From Lederbergia wuyishanensis (GTDB lineage Bacteria; Bacillota; Bacilli; Bacillales; Bacillaceae_C): 64,000 nt of DNA. The DNA is taken from contig NZ_JALIRM010000001.1 in assembly GCF_022900255.1 (NCBI RefSeq), positions 682,001-746,000 of the forward strand, written 5' to 3'. The translations under genes were made by a program, and so were the position numbers. The notes under the pieces were generated by a model, which saw nothing but the letters and a program-made list of their open reading frames with translations, had not been told where the DNA came from and ran no database searches. The first letter of the stretch is position 1, and each line of letters begins with the position of its first letter. This document shows, piece by piece, positions 43,719 to 53,102 of the stretch.

Positions 43719-45545
43719 ATGAAAGAAATAAAACCGCCCAAAAAACCACTTATTTTTTATTATGGAATCACAATACTTGTGATATTGCTTCTTAATTCTT
43801 TTATTTTGCCAGCCATATATAATTATTCTATTAAAGAGGTTGATTATGGAACATTCTTAACTATGGTTGAAGAAGGAAAGGTAGAAAAAGTAGAAATTAA
43901 AAATAATGAGATTGTTTTTGAACCATTTGATACCTCAAAAGCTAAGCTTTACAAAACAGGAACAATAAATGACCCTAAATTAGTAGACAGATTGCATAAT
44001 GCAAATGTCGAATTTTCTAAGGTTATCCCAAAAGAAACATCTCCTGTACTAACGTTCCTATTATCATGGATTCTTCCCCTTCTGATCTTTATACTCATAG
44101 GTCAATGGTTTGCAAAAAAAATGCAAAACCGCTTGATGGGTGGAGGAAATGCACTTTCCTTCGGTAAAAGTAAAGCAAAAGTATATGTCGAAGCTCAGAC
44201 AGGAATCACATTTGCAGACGTCGCGGGTCAAGATGAAGCGAAAGAAGCATTGCAAGAAATAGTTGACTTCCTTCACAATCCGAATAAGTATAGGGATATC
44301 GGAGCAAATATTCCAAAAGGCGCTTTATTAGTTGGCCCACCAGGGACAGGTAAAACTCTTCTTGCCAAAGCCGTTGCTGGAGAATCAAAAGTTCCCTTCT
44401 TCTCCATTTCAGGTTCTGAATTTGTGGAAATGTTTGTTGGTATGGGAGCTGCAAGGGTTAGAGATTTATTTAAGCAAGCACAAGAAAAAGCACCTTGTAT
44501 TGTTTTTATTGATGAAATAGATGCTATTGGGAAAAGCCGTAACTCAGGAATATCTGGAGGCAATGACGAGAGAGAGCAGACATTAAATCAGCTTTTAACA
44601 GAAATGGATGGTTTTGATGCCGATAAAGGTGTCGTTATTCTTGCCGCAAGTAATCGACCTGAAACACTTGATAAAGCACTTCTCAGACCTGGAAGATTTG
44701 ATCGAAGGGTTCCAGTTGAATTACCGGATTTGGCAGGACGTGAAGCGATTTTGCGAGTTCATGCAAAAAAAGTAAAATTAAATGATGAAATCGATTTTAA
44801 CGTAATTGCAAGAGCAACTTCAGGAGCTTCAGGTGCTGATTTAGCAAATATTATTAATGAAGCAGCTCTTAGAGCGGTTAAGATGGGACGAAATAAAGTA
44901 ATGCAAAACGATTTGGAAGAATCAGTTGAGGTTGTAATTGCAGGTTACCAAAGAAAAAATGCTGTAATTTCCATGAAAGATAAATTAACAATTGCATATC
45001 ATGAAATTGGACATGCATTGGTCGCGGCGAAGCAAACTCACTCTGCACCTGTTCATAAAATAACGATTATTCCAAGAACATCAGGTGCTTTAGGCTATAC
45101 AATGCAAGTTGACGAACGTGAAACTGTTTTAATGACTAAGGAGCAAGCTTTAGATAAAATAACAACATATATGGGAGGACGCGCTGCTGAGGAAATTATT
45201 TTTAAAACCATTACTTCCGGCGCTTCCAACGATATTGAACAAGCAACTAAAATTGCCAGGTCCATGGTAACAAGATTTGGTATGAGCGAACAATTTGATA
45301 TGATGGCACTGGAAACAGTGAATAATCCATACTTGGGAGGAGATACCTCTCTTTTAGTATCAGCAGAAACAGCTTCTAAAATCGATGACGAAGTTTTAAA
45401 AATAATTAAATCCTGCCACCAAAATGCTATCAAAATATTAGAGGAAAATATAGATAAATTGCACGAATTGACAAAATATCTCCTTGAAAAAGAAACAATC
45501 AGTGGCGAGGAATTTATGAATATTTTATCCCGAAATCAAAAGTAA
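43719..45545 (+). CDS. FtsH-family AAA metalloprotease paralogue
   Basis: A 608-residue membrane protease: two membrane segments (residues 12-32 and about 107-127) flank a short external domain, followed by an AAA domain with Walker A GPPGTGKT, Walker B VFIDEIDAIG and RPGRFDRRVPVELP, and a zinc protease domain with HEIGH. The usual sequence is HEAGH; Ala to Ile at the third position is rare but keeps the metal ligands. The second-shell acidic residue of the C-terminal domain (ASNDIEQAT) is present. Housekeeping FtsH is normally next to hpt/tilS, not here, so this is probably an accessory paralogue. ATG after GGGAGGAT. Confidence 0.9.
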   Translation: MKEIKPPKKPLIFYYGITILVILLLNSFILPAIYNYSIKEVDYGTFLTMVEEGKVEKVEIKNNEIVFEPFDTSKAKLYKTGTINDPKLVDRLHNANVEFSKVIPKETSPVLTFLLSWILPLLIFILIGQWFAKKMQNRLMGGGNALSFGKSKAKVYVEAQTGITFADVAGQDEAKEALQEIVDFLHNPNKYRDIGANIPKGALLVGPPGTGKTLLAKAVAGESKVPFFSISGSEFVEMFVGMGAARVRDLFKQAQEKAPCIVFIDEIDAIGKSRNSGISGGNDEREQTLNQLLTEMDGFDADKGVVILAASNRPETLDKALLRPGRFDRRVPVELPDLAGREAILRVHAKKVKLNDEIDFNVIARATSGASGADLANIINEAALRAVKMGRNKVMQNDLEESVEVVIAGYQRKNAVISMKDKLTIAYHEIGHALVAAKQTHSAPVHKITIIPRTSGALGYTMQVDERETVLMTKEQALDKITTYMGGRAAEEIIFKTITSGASNDIEQATKIARSMVTRFGMSEQFDMMALETVNNPYLGGDTSLLVSAETASKIDDEVLKIIKSCHQNAIKILEENIDKLHELTKYLLEKETISGEEFMNILSRNQK

Positions 45546-45574
45546 AATCACAGCATAAAGTTAATTGCGAGGCT

Positions 45575-45798
45575 GGGACATAACTAAAACAATCAAAACT
45601 AGAGACGAACAATGATATACCTTAGTGGAAATATCTGAAGACCCCTGTGGGAGGAAGGCATAGGTGAGACCCCGGAGCTCGGGACGAGCGAGAAGGCTCA
45701 CCAGCCGCCCACGGAAAGCGAAGTATATTTCCAGATCGGGTATATACACTTATCAACCTATTGTTCGGATTTATCTTTGTCGAAAATAGTTATGTTCC
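45575..45798. repeat. 224-bp repeat with inverted ends, copy 2
   Basis: Matches the repeat at 33315 from GGGACATAACTA to TAGTTATGTTCC. The left end is intact, while one base of the right end has changed. The GC-rich core and the inner GGAAATATC/GTATATTTCC arms are retained. It directly follows the FtsH-like gene by 29 bases and ends in a T run (CTCTTTTTTT), so it may serve as its terminator. Confidence 0.85.
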
Positions 45799-45944
45799 GT
45801 CTCTTTTTTTTAAAATTTAACTTGTACGTATAAGTTTTTATCGTGAATTAGTACCAGGTATCAAGACCGCTATACCGCTATTAATACCTCATAATAATTA
45901 ATCTCAAATAAATATTATATCGATATAACTAATGAATTATATTG

Positions 45945-45970
45945 AAAAAAGACCCCGTTGGAGTCTTTTT
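45945..45970. terminator. bidirectional terminator
   Basis: AAAAAAGACCCC and the complementary GGAGTCTTTTT pair around GTT. It lies two bases beyond the HipA-like stop (45972) on the minus strand and can stop transcription from either side. Confidence 0.8.
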
Positions 45971-45971
45971 G

Positions 45972-46736
45972 CTAATGCAATGGCCGATACACTTCTCGAA
46001 TAACTTTCTCTAACAGATTAGGAAGTATTTTTTTCCGACGTACATTCAAAGTGCTTACTATTGCCTTCCTTTCTTCCCTTGATACATTCCATTCTTCAGG
46101 TATTAACGATACAGTTTCTTCAATTAAAAATGTAGGCATAGTTTGAATTAACTCTAACTGTTCATAAAAAGTATTTTCATCTTTAATAAACATTGCCATA
46201 AATTGATGAGTTGCACTTTTCATAATTTGTTCTTGTTGTATTTCCATATCAGATAGGAGCCAATTATACGAACCAAAAACCTCTGCATGGTCTATAGCCC
46301 ATAATTGATAAGATTGAGGTTCTTTTTCGAGCAATAAAATATTTTTTCGTGTTCGATCATGATTATTTAGCCAATAATCAAATAAAATGATGCTTGCCAA
46401 AGTCTCAAAATTAATGATCTCTGTAACGTTGTTAACTTCGTGCCCATTGATACATTCAGGGATATACATAGATGCAAAGTGGAATTGAGTATCACTCATT
46501 TGTTGAAGTTCAGGTATATTTGCAGAAAACTCGGGTGGTACTTCTACTATCTTCGAGAAGGGAATCGGAAGTCCAAGATATCTTCCTAAACAATAGGAAA
46601 CCCACTCATTTGGTAATGCTTTATCGAAACCTGGTTGAAAATATTTAACAACATAATCTTTTCCGTCGTCAAAAGTAATTAGATGAGCATTCGACTTTCC
46701 ATCAAGTGTTTTTTTGTATTCAAGAGGCTTAATCAT
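45972..46736 (-). CDS. HipA-like kinase-fold protein
   Basis: A 254-residue protein with a HipA/PI3-kinase-like catalytic core and no N-terminal HipB-binding subdomain. The catalytic loop appears as NHDRTRKNILLL and the metal loop as AIDHAEVFGS. There is no HipB-type antitoxin, so it is not a toxin-antitoxin pair. Next to a glycosyltransferase and a kinase-like gene in a sporulation-type cluster, it may phosphorylate a coat or polysaccharide substrate. It overlaps the glycosyltransferase gene by four bases, consistent with co-translation. Confidence 0.75.
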   Translation of the reverse strand: MIKPLEYKKTLDGKSNAHLITFDDGKDYVVKYFQPGFDKALPNEWVSYCLGRYLGLPIPFSKIVEVPPEFSANIPELQQMSDTQFHFASMYIPECINGHEVNNVTEIINFETLASIILFDYWLNNHDRTRKNILLLEKEPQSYQLWAIDHAEVFGSYNWLLSDMEIQQEQIMKSATHQFMAMFIKDENTFYEQLELIQTMPTFLIEETVSLIPEEWNVSREERKAIVSTLNVRRKKILPNLLEKVIREVYRPLH

Positions 46737-47848
46737 AACGCACTCAACTCATTTTTAATTTCATTATTGTTAGTAATTATATTTTTTATCAACTCGATAT
46801 ACTGATCTCCAACCTGTTGAATCGAAAAATGATTTTGTACATGGTTATTAGCTTCTATTGACATCTTTTGATGTAATTCAGGATCATCTAAAATCCGGTA
46901 AATTTGGGTCACTGCATCTTTTACATTCCGCTCTTTATAAAGCATTCCTGTTTCCTCGTGAATTACTAATTCAGTCATAGGCATTAATTTTGAAGCCACT
47001 ACTGGTACCCCGCATACCATAGATTCTATAAATGTATTACCAAATGATTCAGTTTTTGTAGTCGCTAGTGTACATCCGCCAGATTGCCGAATCTTTGCAT
47101 ATATTGAAGGCATCTTCTGATAATGGATAACAGGAAACCATTTAACAATATCGGTAAGCTGCTCTTCTTCTCTTTTCATGGCAAATTCTTCACGTTGTAC
47201 ACTTTGTGCCCCGCCAATCAACCATATTTCAATATCATTTCTTTCTTCTTTAATCATTTTTGCGATTTCTAAAAGCATTGGCCAATTCTTTCGTTTATCT
47301 ACTCTGCCAATCCAGCCAATAATCTTTTTGTTATTTGGTATTACAGGTAACTCTTCTTCATCAATTTCCTCATTAGATAATATTCGGAAGAAAGAAGTAT
47401 CGATACCGTTATAAATCACATTTATTGGGATTCCATCAGAAAGTATTGAAACTAATCGCTTTTGATATTCCGATGGAACAATAATTGATTTTGGTTGTAT
47501 TCCTCTAAACTTCCTTAAATGTGGTTGGAGTTTTATAAGCTCAGGTGTTCGTGCTTCGACAATAACTGGTCCTTTATATTTTGCTTTTTTGATCCATTTA
47601 AATGCAGCACCAGTATCAACAACAATAATTGCATCATAAGAATTGTTTTTTATGATATTGATAATTTTTTTTTCATCTTTGGTTAAATAAACTGATGCTA
47701 CATCTTGCATGATATGAAGACCGCCATGGTCGGTTGTATAAAGGAATTCGGTATGAATTCCATGCTTTTTAAAATGAATTGCTCGATTCCTCCAACCTGC
47801 GTTAACCCCCCCAACTGTCAGTAGACGCCATATAACAAGTAATTTCAT
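46733..47848 (-). CDS. glycosyltransferase, GT4-type
   Basis: A 371-residue GT-B enzyme of family 4. The nucleotide-sugar site reads GWIGRVDKRKNWPMLLEIA in the second domain, and the EX7E motif is TESFGNTFIESMVCGVPVVAS (Glu pair). The ATG follows GAGGAGATAAT. Its donor and acceptor are unknown; UDP-glucose and UDP-glucuronate made by GtaB and Ugd in the same region are plausible donors. It probably adds a sugar to a spore-surface polymer or protein. Confidence 0.85.
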   Translation of the reverse strand: MKLLVIWRLLTVGGVNAGWRNRAIHFKKHGIHTEFLYTTDHGGLHIMQDVASVYLTKDEKKIINIIKNNSYDAIIVVDTGAAFKWIKKAKYKGPVIVEARTPELIKLQPHLRKFRGIQPKSIIVPSEYQKRLVSILSDGIPINVIYNGIDTSFFRILSNEEIDEEELPVIPNNKKIIGWIGRVDKRKNWPMLLEIAKMIKEERNDIEIWLIGGAQSVQREEFAMKREEEQLTDIVKWFPVIHYQKMPSIYAKIRQSGGCTLATTKTESFGNTFIESMVCGVPVVASKLMPMTELVIHEETGMLYKERNVKDAVTQIYRILDDPELHQKMSIEANNHVQNHFSIQQVGDQYIELIKNIITNNNEIKNELSAL

Positions 47849-47957
47849 TCAATTATCTCCTCGTAAATATATTTGGGTCTTAGCAATTGATGTATATTAG
47901 GAAATAAAGAATATTTTTATTGTATTGGAACAATATTAATAAACTTAACTTCTTGAA

Positions 47958-49043
47958 CTAATTCCATTTAATTTCTTGTATACGCGTAGGCCTTTTATAA
48001 GGGATATATTCATAAACATTAGTTTCTTCTTTCTTACGCTTTTTCTTACTTTTACGTTCCTCTTTTGAGTTGTTTTTTGAATCATCATGCCAATAAACAG
48101 TTGCATTTTCTTCATTATATATTAATGGCTTTCTTTGCTTTTGAGTAACTATTTCATATTCATACCCACCACTATCATCTGAAACTGAAGTTTTATTTTC
48201 ATTAAAACTTTGTTCATAATTATCCCAATGCTCATCAATTTTTTTCATGACAGAATCTATATCATATCCTCTAGCAAGCATCGCTTTAATCCATTCTTCT
48301 TTAAAAACTTTATGTGAAAGGCCTTCAAGAAGTATTACATATTGTTTTTCGTCATTTGTGGTCAACAATCCTGAACTTAGATTTTGCAAACTGTTTTTCT
48401 GCGGTTTTTGTGCGATAAATGACTGTGTGATTTGTCGTGATATTTCTTCCATCCGAATATAATGAATCCATTCATCATATAATTCAGGCGCCAATTCTTG
48501 AACATGGGACAAAAACAAAGCTTTATTTTTTTCACCTAATGAAGTCATTAATTTGCGAGGATAAGGATATACACGGTCGCGCCAAACGGTCCTTGAGACA
48601 TCAATTACTTTTAAACTACCATCTTCTTGTATGAAAATTTGTCTTTTATGATGGTCTATCCGTTGGAAGCCAATTTCTTTAAATGTAATGAGCATTTTGA
48701 CTAATTTCTCAGAAAGAGCTTCTGTTAATGGTTGAGATTGTAAATATTCCCTTACATCGATTCCTTTAATAAGATCCATTACGATATAATTTGACCCTTT
48801 TGCATGAATCTTAGGAAAAAGATCTGTACGTTGTCCTAGTGACAATGCATAATTTTCTCGGTCACAGTCCTCCGAATTCCCAAATACTTTTACACAAGTA
48901 TCATTATCAATTTGAAAAACTGCACCTTGACGGCCTTTTCCTATCATAACCAACGGTGATTTATTAACCACTTCCACGTCTTCATTTTCTATATTCTTAA
49001 CTTTGATGTTCTTAATCCAATCATCCAGTAATTTAGTATCCAT
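47958..49043 (-). CDS. protein-kinase-like protein, YrzF/CotH-type context
   Basis: A 361-residue protein if started at ATG 49043, after AAAAGGAGAATGTT; the frame is open to 49100. The glycine-rich loop is IGKGRQGAVFQID and the lysine follows in CVKVF. The catalytic loop is degenerate (RIDHHKRQIFI instead of HRDxKxxN), and IDVSR replaces DFG. It resembles YrzF-type kinases of Bacilli. The C-terminus from about residue 300 is very basic (KKKRKKEETN). The substrate is unknown. It stands in the spore-envelope cluster. Confidence 0.7.
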   Translation of the reverse strand: MDTKLLDDWIKNIKVKNIENEDVEVVNKSPLVMIGKGRQGAVFQIDNDTCVKVFGNSEDCDRENYALSLGQRTDLFPKIHAKGSNYIVMDLIKGIDVREYLQSQPLTEALSEKLVKMLITFKEIGFQRIDHHKRQIFIQEDGSLKVIDVSRTVWRDRVYPYPRKLMTSLGEKNKALFLSHVQELAPELYDEWIHYIRMEEISRQITQSFIAQKPQKNSLQNLSSGLLTTNDEKQYVILLEGLSHKVFKEEWIKAMLARGYDIDSVMKKIDEHWDNYEQSFNENKTSVSDDSGGYEYEIVTQKQRKPLIYNEENATVYWHDDSKNNSKEERKSKKKRKKEETNVYEYIPYKRPTRIQEIKWN

Positions 49044-49236
49044 AACATTCTCCTTTTTCAGTAATAAAGGGATGACAGAAATTAAGAATGAGCAGAACAA
49101 GTATATACTTTCAGCACATTCTTCTAATATTTATTTATTACTTTAATTTTAAAAAATAGTTTAGTATCACCTCTTAATATAGTTAATTCAATGATGGATA
49201 AAAGTGTAAAGGCAAGCGTCTAAAAAAGGAAAATAA

Positions 49237-50565
49237 TTAATCTGATTTCTGATTAGAAAATATAACTGAAGGTCTTCCAACAGGATAATATTCACCAATT
49301 TCAAGTAAATGCAACATGGATTCATCCAAGCAATTTCTCCCATCAAAAATGATAGGACATCTCATTTTTTTCAATATATTAGTAATATTTAAGTGTTTGA
49401 ATTCATCCCAATCTGTAACGATAAACACTGCATCCGCATCTAGAATAGCTTCTTCCGGAGAGTTTGCATAACTAATCATATTTCCCAAAACTTCCCTTGC
49501 GTTATGAGTTGCTACAGGATCATAAGCTACTACATTTGCTCCTTCATTTGATAATAATCTTACAATTTTTATGGAAGGTGCTTCTCTCATATCATCAGTA
49601 TTGGGCTTAAATGAAAGTCCGAACAATGCAATTTTTTTTGATTTTAAAGATCCAAAACGCTTTTTCGCTTTTTTTACAAGAAGTTCTTGTTGCTCATCAT
49701 TAATTCTCATTGTTTCTTTTAGCAAAGAAAATTGAATTCCGTGCTTTTCAGCTGTCAGGTGTAAAGCTTTAACGTCCTTTGGAAAACATGATCCACCGTA
49801 TCCAATACCTGCTTGTAAAAAGGATAATCCAATACGTTTATCTGTCCCCATGCCTAATGCAATATCGTTTACATCAGCACCTACCATTTCACATAAATTT
49901 GCAATTTGATTAATATAGCTAATCTTTGTCGCTAAAAATGCATTAGAAGCATATTTTATTAATTCAGCGCTTCTAATACTGGTCTTAATAATCGGCGCTT
50001 TTAATGGAAGATACATTTCTTCTATTTTGTCTGCTACTTTCTTACTATTTGCACCAATAATGATTCTGTCTGGATGCAAAGTATCATTAATAGCAGATCC
50101 TTGTCTTAAAAACTCTGGGTTGGATGCCATATTAATCGTGATGTCGTTGTTACAATGACTCATTATTATTTTTTCTACTAATTCGTTTGTTCCAACAGGA
50201 ACGGTACTCTTAATAACAACGGTCACACCATCAGTCAAGTGAGGTGCAATATCCTTTGCACATTTCATAATATATGATAAATCAGCACTACCATCCTCAG
50301 ATTGAGGTGTTCCAACTGCTAAAATAATAATGTCAGTGCCCTCTAATCCATTCAGGTAGGAGGATGTAAATTTCAATCTGCCTTCATCTGCATTTTTTAA
50401 TAATAAATTCTCAAGAAATGGTTCATATATTGGGGATTTCCCTTGACAAAGCTGGCCGATTTTATGTTGATTGATATCAATACATGTTACGAAATGACCT
50501 ATTTCTGCTAAACATACTCCAGTGGACAGTCCAACATATCCGGTACCTAAAACAGAGATTTTCAT
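49237..50565 (-). CDS. ugd: UDP-glucose 6-dehydrogenase
   Basis: A 442-residue NAD-dependent enzyme that oxidises UDP-glucose to UDP-glucuronate. The N-terminal Rossmann motif GTGYVGLSTGVCL, the catalytic cysteine motif GGSCFPKDV and the C-terminal GLSFKPNTDDMREAPS define the family. It overlaps gtaB by four bases, so the enzymes that make and use UDP-glucose are coupled. In Bacilli UDP-glucuronate feeds teichuronic acid or spore and capsule polymers. Confidence 0.95.
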   Translation of the reverse strand: MKISVLGTGYVGLSTGVCLAEIGHFVTCIDINQHKIGQLCQGKSPIYEPFLENLLLKNADEGRLKFTSSYLNGLEGTDIIILAVGTPQSEDGSADLSYIMKCAKDIAPHLTDGVTVVIKSTVPVGTNELVEKIIMSHCNNDITINMASNPEFLRQGSAINDTLHPDRIIIGANSKKVADKIEEMYLPLKAPIIKTSIRSAELIKYASNAFLATKISYINQIANLCEMVGADVNDIALGMGTDKRIGLSFLQAGIGYGGSCFPKDVKALHLTAEKHGIQFSLLKETMRINDEQQELLVKKAKKRFGSLKSKKIALFGLSFKPNTDDMREAPSIKIVRLLSNEGANVVAYDPVATHNAREVLGNMISYANSPEEAILDADAVFIVTDWDEFKHLNITNILKKMRCPIIFDGRNCLDESMLHLLEIGEYYPVGRPSVIFSNQKSD

Positions 50566-51461
50566 GTCATTTCATCTCTCTTTTGATTTTCTTTCTTGTA
50601 CACTTCATTTATATATTCAAGAATCTCTTCTCTAATATCATTTCTTAATATGGCAAAATCAATGGTTGCTTTGATAAATCCTATTTTATCTCCAATATCA
50701 TAACGGCTCCCTTCAAAATTATAAGCTAATACGGCCTGTTTTTTATTAAGTTCATTAATTGCATCCGTAAGTTGTAATTCTTTTCCATCCTTTATTGGAA
50801 TCTTTTCCAAAATCTCAAATACCTCAGGTCTTAAAATATACCTCCCCATAATGGCATAATTGGATGGTGCTTCTTCTGGTTTTGGTTTTTCAATTAATGA
50901 ATCTATGTTAAAGAGATTAGGATCTGTAGTTACTCCTTTTGGCTTAATCACACCATACTTGCTAATATCCTTTTCTAAAACCTTTTGAACTGCTATTACG
51001 GAGCTATTATAATATTCAAAAACATTCATAATTTGTTTTAGACATGGAGTTTCTGAAACTACAATATCATCACCAAGTAAAACAGCAAACGGTTCATTCT
51101 CAACAAAACTTTTTGCACAAAGAATAGCATGTCCAAGCCCTTTTGGCTCTTTTTGGCGAACATATACAATATTAACCAAATTTGATATTTTCTTTACTTC
51201 CTCTAAAATAGAAAACTGTTTTTTTCTAAAAAGAATATCTTCCAATTCATATGATGTATCAAAGTGATCTTCAATGGATCGTTTACCTCTGCCGATAATA
51301 ATAATGATTTCTTCTATACCAGACTCTACTGCTTCTTCTACGATATATTGAATGGTTGGTTTATCAACTATAGGCAGCATTTCTTTTGCCTGAGCTTTTG
51401 TTGCTGGCAAAAAACGTGTACCGAGACCGGCTGCAGGAATAATTGCCTTTCTAATTTTCAT
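50562..51461 (-). CDS. gtaB: UTP-glucose-1-phosphate uridylyltransferase
   Basis: A 299-residue enzyme that makes UDP-glucose. The nucleotide-binding signature AAGLGTRFLPATKAQAKEM is at the N-terminus, and EKPKPEEAPS and DIGDKIGFIKA are in the expected positions. I start it at ATG 51461 (MKIRKAII); TTG at 51476 would add five residues and overlaps the ribosome site GGGGGC. It is the first gene of gtaB-ugd. A housekeeping gtaB could exist elsewhere. Confidence 0.93.
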   Translation of the reverse strand: MKIRKAIIPAAGLGTRFLPATKAQAKEMLPIVDKPTIQYIVEEAVESGIEEIIIIIGRGKRSIEDHFDTSYELEDILFRKKQFSILEEVKKISNLVNIVYVRQKEPKGLGHAILCAKSFVENEPFAVLLGDDIVVSETPCLKQIMNVFEYYNSSVIAVQKVLEKDISKYGVIKPKGVTTDPNLFNIDSLIEKPKPEEAPSNYAIMGRYILRPEVFEILEKIPIKDGKELQLTDAINELNKKQAVLAYNFEGSRYDIGDKIGFIKATIDFAILRNDIREEILEYINEVYKKENQKRDEMT

Positions 51462-51545
51462 CAAAACTGCCCCCAATAAATGTTCGTTAATCTTTTATAT
51501 GCTAATGTACACAATCGGGACACGATAGACGCCTATCAAACCAAT

Positions 51546-51568
51546 AAAAAAAGCATCGATAACGATGC
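51546..51568 (-). terminator. terminator of the cwlJ gene
   Basis: GCATCG and CGATGC pair around TTAT, followed on the minus strand by TTTTTTT. It lies nine bases after the stop at 51577. Confidence 0.9.
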
Positions 51569-51576
51569 TAAATAAA

Positions 51577-52005
51577 TTAATACGTATTATATACATTTTC
51601 ACACTCTTCGCCAGTCGGCTCATAAAAACAATGAAGCTTATATTTTCCTACAAAAGGTTGATTATACCATTTTGATGGACAATCTCCTTGTGGTCTAAAA
51701 TACCATAAACTATATTTAGATGGCCAAAGACGGTGTCCGTTCACTGCTTTTCTTGCCAATGATCTTTCTTTTTCCCTTGCACCTTGATAAAAATATCCAT
51801 GGATAACCGCTTCAAATGCATGAGGCTGATAAATCATTTGTGGAATAGTACGAATATCCTTAAAATCGGAACAATTTGCCCTAATTCGATTGATACCGAC
51901 ATTGCCGACCATCAACATCCCTTGAGTCCCTTCTCCTTCTGCTTCGGCTCTTAATAGGCGGGCTAACAAATTAATATCTGATTCTCTGGCCTTTACAACA
52001 GCCAT
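51577..52005 (-). CDS. cwlJ: CwlJ-like spore cortex-lytic hydrolase
   Basis: A 142-residue single-domain hydrolase of the SleB/CwlJ family, which degrades spore cortex during germination. The typical opening LLARLLRAEAEGEGTQGMLM and VGNVGINR carry the catalytic glutamate, followed by YQPHAFEAV and WPSKYSLWYFRPQGDCP, all characteristic of CwlJ. No signal peptide or SleB-type peptidoglycan-binding domain is present, as expected for CwlJ, which reaches the coat with GerQ. Start at ATG 52005 after GGAGGTGGAGGT; the frame extends to 52026. gerQ is not adjacent here. Confidence 0.88.
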   Translation of the reverse strand: MAVVKARESDINLLARLLRAEAEGEGTQGMLMVGNVGINRIRANCSDFKDIRTIPQMIYQPHAFEAVIHGYFYQGAREKERSLARKAVNGHRLWPSKYSLWYFRPQGDCPSKWYNQPFVGKYKLHCFYEPTGEECENVYNTY

Positions 52006-52074
52006 ACCTCCACCTCCATCAATCATTCACCTTTATCATATTTAAATTGGGTGTGATTGTTGCCGAAGTTTGGT

Positions 52075-53091
52075 TTAAAAATGCTTTCGTGCTAATTTAC
52101 ATATTTCTTCAGGAGAGAACACAGATAGAGGTTCTTGTTGTATAGTTTGGAAAAAACTCATATCACTAGTTCCAAGCTGTCCAATTGAAAATCTTGGAAT
52201 AAGACGTACATGAATCGGTTGCTTAAGACTGGGATTTACTGTTAATTGCAAAGATAAATTAAAGCTAGGATATCCTTGTTCCTCTAATAATAGGAAAATG
52301 GCTGTTAAACCTTTAGCAAAATCTTCCCAATCCTTTTCGGTAATATCTTGTATTCCAAATGCATCTGGAAGTATTCCGATAAAATCATTATGGCTTTTCG
52401 GGGAAAATGCATGATTCCAGGCAAAATTTCCATATTCCCCAATCCATCTTTCATCCATTTCTTTCTCAATTTTGAGGAGCTCAGTAAAATATTCCTTACC
52501 CGTTTTTTGTTTAAACTCTGCTGCTTTTTCCATGACATTTGCCTGATAGTTTGTAGGTGATTCAGATACAATTACGTGTAAATGTGGATGAAGAATGCTG
52601 CCACCTGAATTAGGTAAGTAATTCCAATTTATAGAAACATATGATGAGGAAGAATCCGTTTCTAATACACTAAGAATATACTTTTGAGCAGCCATAAACG
52701 CATGTTTAATCATATCCATTGTAAATTCCTGCATACGAACGTAATGTTGGTTTGAGAAAATGACTACTCCATTATGTTTACTATATGGAAAAAGATTTGG
52801 GAAAACGATAGCATTTTCGTGAAAAATCCGTCCTTCACTTGCAATTTCTTGTTTAAAAATGGGTGTCATCTTAAGAATATTTTCTGAACAAAAAGGGCAA
52901 TTTTCCCCTCCAGTTTGCTCACCTGCTATTGTATAATCTTCTGATTTCAACGCTAAACCATGTCCATGTAGAACGCGGGAGGTCTCACCAGTTAAAGGAT
53001 CATAACGTACTTCTATTTTTCGTTCAATGTTATTTCCATTAGCATCAAAAAACGTAAACCATTCTTCATTTTTCGTAAATTTTATCGCCAT
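52075..53091 (-). CDS. GalT/HIT-like protein (DUF4931 type)
   Basis: A 338-residue protein related to galactose-1-phosphate uridylyltransferase. A CPFC zinc-type pair occurs near residue 65, and the HIT-like motif is SILHPHLHVIVSES, which carries the catalytic histidine triad region. Segments WNYLPNSGGS and VRLIPRFSIG are as in DUF4931 proteins. It lies last in a five-gene unit. Function is likely a nucleotidyl transfer or hydrolysis; the substrate is unknown. ATG after GGGGGAAAGG. Confidence 0.75.
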   Translation of the reverse strand: MAIKFTKNEEWFTFFDANGNNIERKIEVRYDPLTGETSRVLHGHGLALKSEDYTIAGEQTGGENCPFCSENILKMTPIFKQEIASEGRIFHENAIVFPNLFPYSKHNGVVIFSNQHYVRMQEFTMDMIKHAFMAAQKYILSVLETDSSSSYVSINWNYLPNSGGSILHPHLHVIVSESPTNYQANVMEKAAEFKQKTGKEYFTELLKIEKEMDERWIGEYGNFAWNHAFSPKSHNDFIGILPDAFGIQDITEKDWEDFAKGLTAIFLLLEEQGYPSFNLSLQLTVNPSLKQPIHVRLIPRFSIGQLGTSDMSFFQTIQQEPLSVFSPEEICKLARKHF

Positions 53092-53102
53092 AACCTTTCC
53101 CC

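Noticed and set aside
45972-46736. HipA-like gene as a HipBA toxin-antitoxin
   Set aside because: No HipB-like HTH gene is adjacent and the N-terminal subdomain is missing; it sits in a glycan-related operon.
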